Shown here in pieces: positions 63,465-64,000 of a stretch of DNA of 64,000 nucleotides. Source of the DNA: Hirschia baltica ATCC 49814 (GTDB taxonomy: Bacteria; Pseudomonadota; Alphaproteobacteria; Caulobacterales; Hyphomonadaceae); contig NC_012982.1 of assembly GCF_000023785.1 (NCBI RefSeq), positions 2,604,001 through 2,668,000 on the forward strand. Direction: 5' to 3'. Below the pieces are notes generated by a model. The model saw only the letters and a list, made by a program, of their open reading frames with translations. It was not told the origin of the DNA and made no database searches. The position numbers and the translations under genes are program-made. Each line of letters starts with the position of its first letter. The stretch's first letter is position 1.

Positions 63465-64000
63465 TAACCAACCAGCCGATAATGATCGCTTCTCTCCCCG
63501 CGCGCAGGATTGGCAACTAAAAGCACCTTATGACTGGCGCACAGCCCTAGCAATTTTGGTTATTGCCATTGTTCTGGCCTGGTCAGGAGAGCGCATGGAA
63601 ATCCCTAAAATGTTGGGACTTTCATCCGAAGCAATACTTTCAACCATAGGACTAGAAGAAGAAAGTCAAGTTGGAAAAGGGCTGGGAAGAATGCTCAGCG
63701 AATTATTTCCCTTCGTCATAGAAAGTCGACAGGAAATATCTCGCCTTTCAGATTTCGATAGAAACTCACTCCCCCTTTTCACACGGATTGAGACAGCAGA
63801 AGTGACAACCTTCCGCATAAACTCTGACACATTAAAAGCGGAGCCTCAGATAGAGACAGTTGAATATTTAGTGCATCCTTTCGGCTACCTTCTAAACGTT
63901 TTGGGCAAAATGGTCGAAACATTTGAAATAGCGATCTGGGCAACAATCATTGCGGTGATAGTATCCATACCTTTAGCTATTTTAGGCGCGCGTAATTATA
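63457..64000 (+). CDS. phnE: phosphonate-type ABC transporter permease, N-terminal part
   Basis: ATG 63457 lies within the end of phnC. The frame stays open to the window end (181 codons). The first membrane segment WRTALAILVIAIVLAWSG is followed by a periplasmic stretch of about 100 residues, then VETFEIAIWATIIAVIVSIPLAILGARNY, the start of the permease core typical of PhnE (MxETLxIAxxGT type). The remaining membrane helices and the EAA loop lie outside the window. Confidence 0.88.
   Translation, partial: MFDNQPADNDRFSPRAQDWQLKAPYDWRTALAILVIAIVLAWSGERMEIPKMLGLSSEAILSTIGLEEESQVGKGLGRMLSELFPFVIESRQEISRLSDFDRNSLPLFTRIETAEVTTFRINSDTLKAEPQIETVEYLVHPFGYLLNVLGKMVETFEIAIWATIIAVIVSIPLAILGARNY

Noticed and set aside
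1-64000. CRISPR array or phage structural genes
   Set aside because: No regularly spaced short repeats and no phage structural proteins were seen. The repeats are IS copies and operators.

Overview
The window looks like chromosome of a low-to-medium GC marine alphaproteobacterium of the Caulobacterales/Hyphomonadaceae type (inference). The reasons are four long TonB-dependent receptors with the VITVTG-type N-terminus common in that group, TPR-sulfotransferase and DUF6445-like genes, many tryptophan-halogenase-like flavoproteins next to glycan receptors, and LacI regulators. No rRNA or CRISPR array was seen. There is one tRNA gene, tRNA-Ser(GGA).

Layout. (1) 1-2.9 kb: ordinary backbone (alpha/beta hydrolase fragment, an anchored protein of unknown function, msrA, tRNA-Ser). 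(2) 3.2-22.7 kb: an island-like block beginning with the C-terminal remnant of a serine recombinase and an IS6-family element, and ending with a second IS6 copy beside a repeat of the tRNA-Ser 3' end. Its cargo is a beta-glucan module: LacI regulator, four flavoproteins of the tryptophan-halogenase family (one without its catalytic motifs), a TonB receptor, a GH9 cellulase and two GH3 lipoprotein glucosidases. (3) 23.5-41 kb: a starch/maltodextrin module: TonB receptor, two convergent halogenase-like flavoproteins, a DUF6445-type putative Fe(II)/2OG oxygenase, three GH13 enzymes, a maltose-type MFS permease, a GH97-esterase fusion and a LacI regulator. (4) 41.6-54.1 kb: a catabolic module for an unknown hydrophobic compound: P450, 2Fe-2S ferredoxin, ferredoxin reductase, aldehyde dehydrogenase, acyl-CoA ligase, enoyl-CoA hydratase/isomerase, SDR, NTF2-like protein, TonB receptor, and MarR and PadR regulators. 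(5) 55.2-59.5 kb: TonB receptor and TPR-sulfotransferase. (6) 59.8-61.1 kb: a serine beta-lactamase-fold lipoprotein. (7) 61.7-64 kb: a phnDCE-type ABC transporter, cut by the window end.

The modules are separated by IS6-family copies or remnants, all in the same orientation: three near full length (3.4, 21.8, 54.2 kb), two internally deleted with both ends kept (41.2, 59.5 kb), one old 3' remnant (61.3 kb) and one solo right end (55.1 kb). The three long copies carry the same 75-nt block immediately after the first catalytic Asp codon of the transposase. The block has two in-frame stop codons and strong inverted repeats. It is identical between two copies whose flanking coding sequence differs by roughly a fifth. 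I rate this the most unusual signal.

The two glycan modules follow one plan: an outer-membrane receptor, an intergenic terminator, halogenase-family flavoproteins, exported glycosidases and a LacI repressor, each with its own candidate operator motif. MarR- and PadR-type palindromes recur at promoters of the P450 module and suggest two regulators dividing that pathway.
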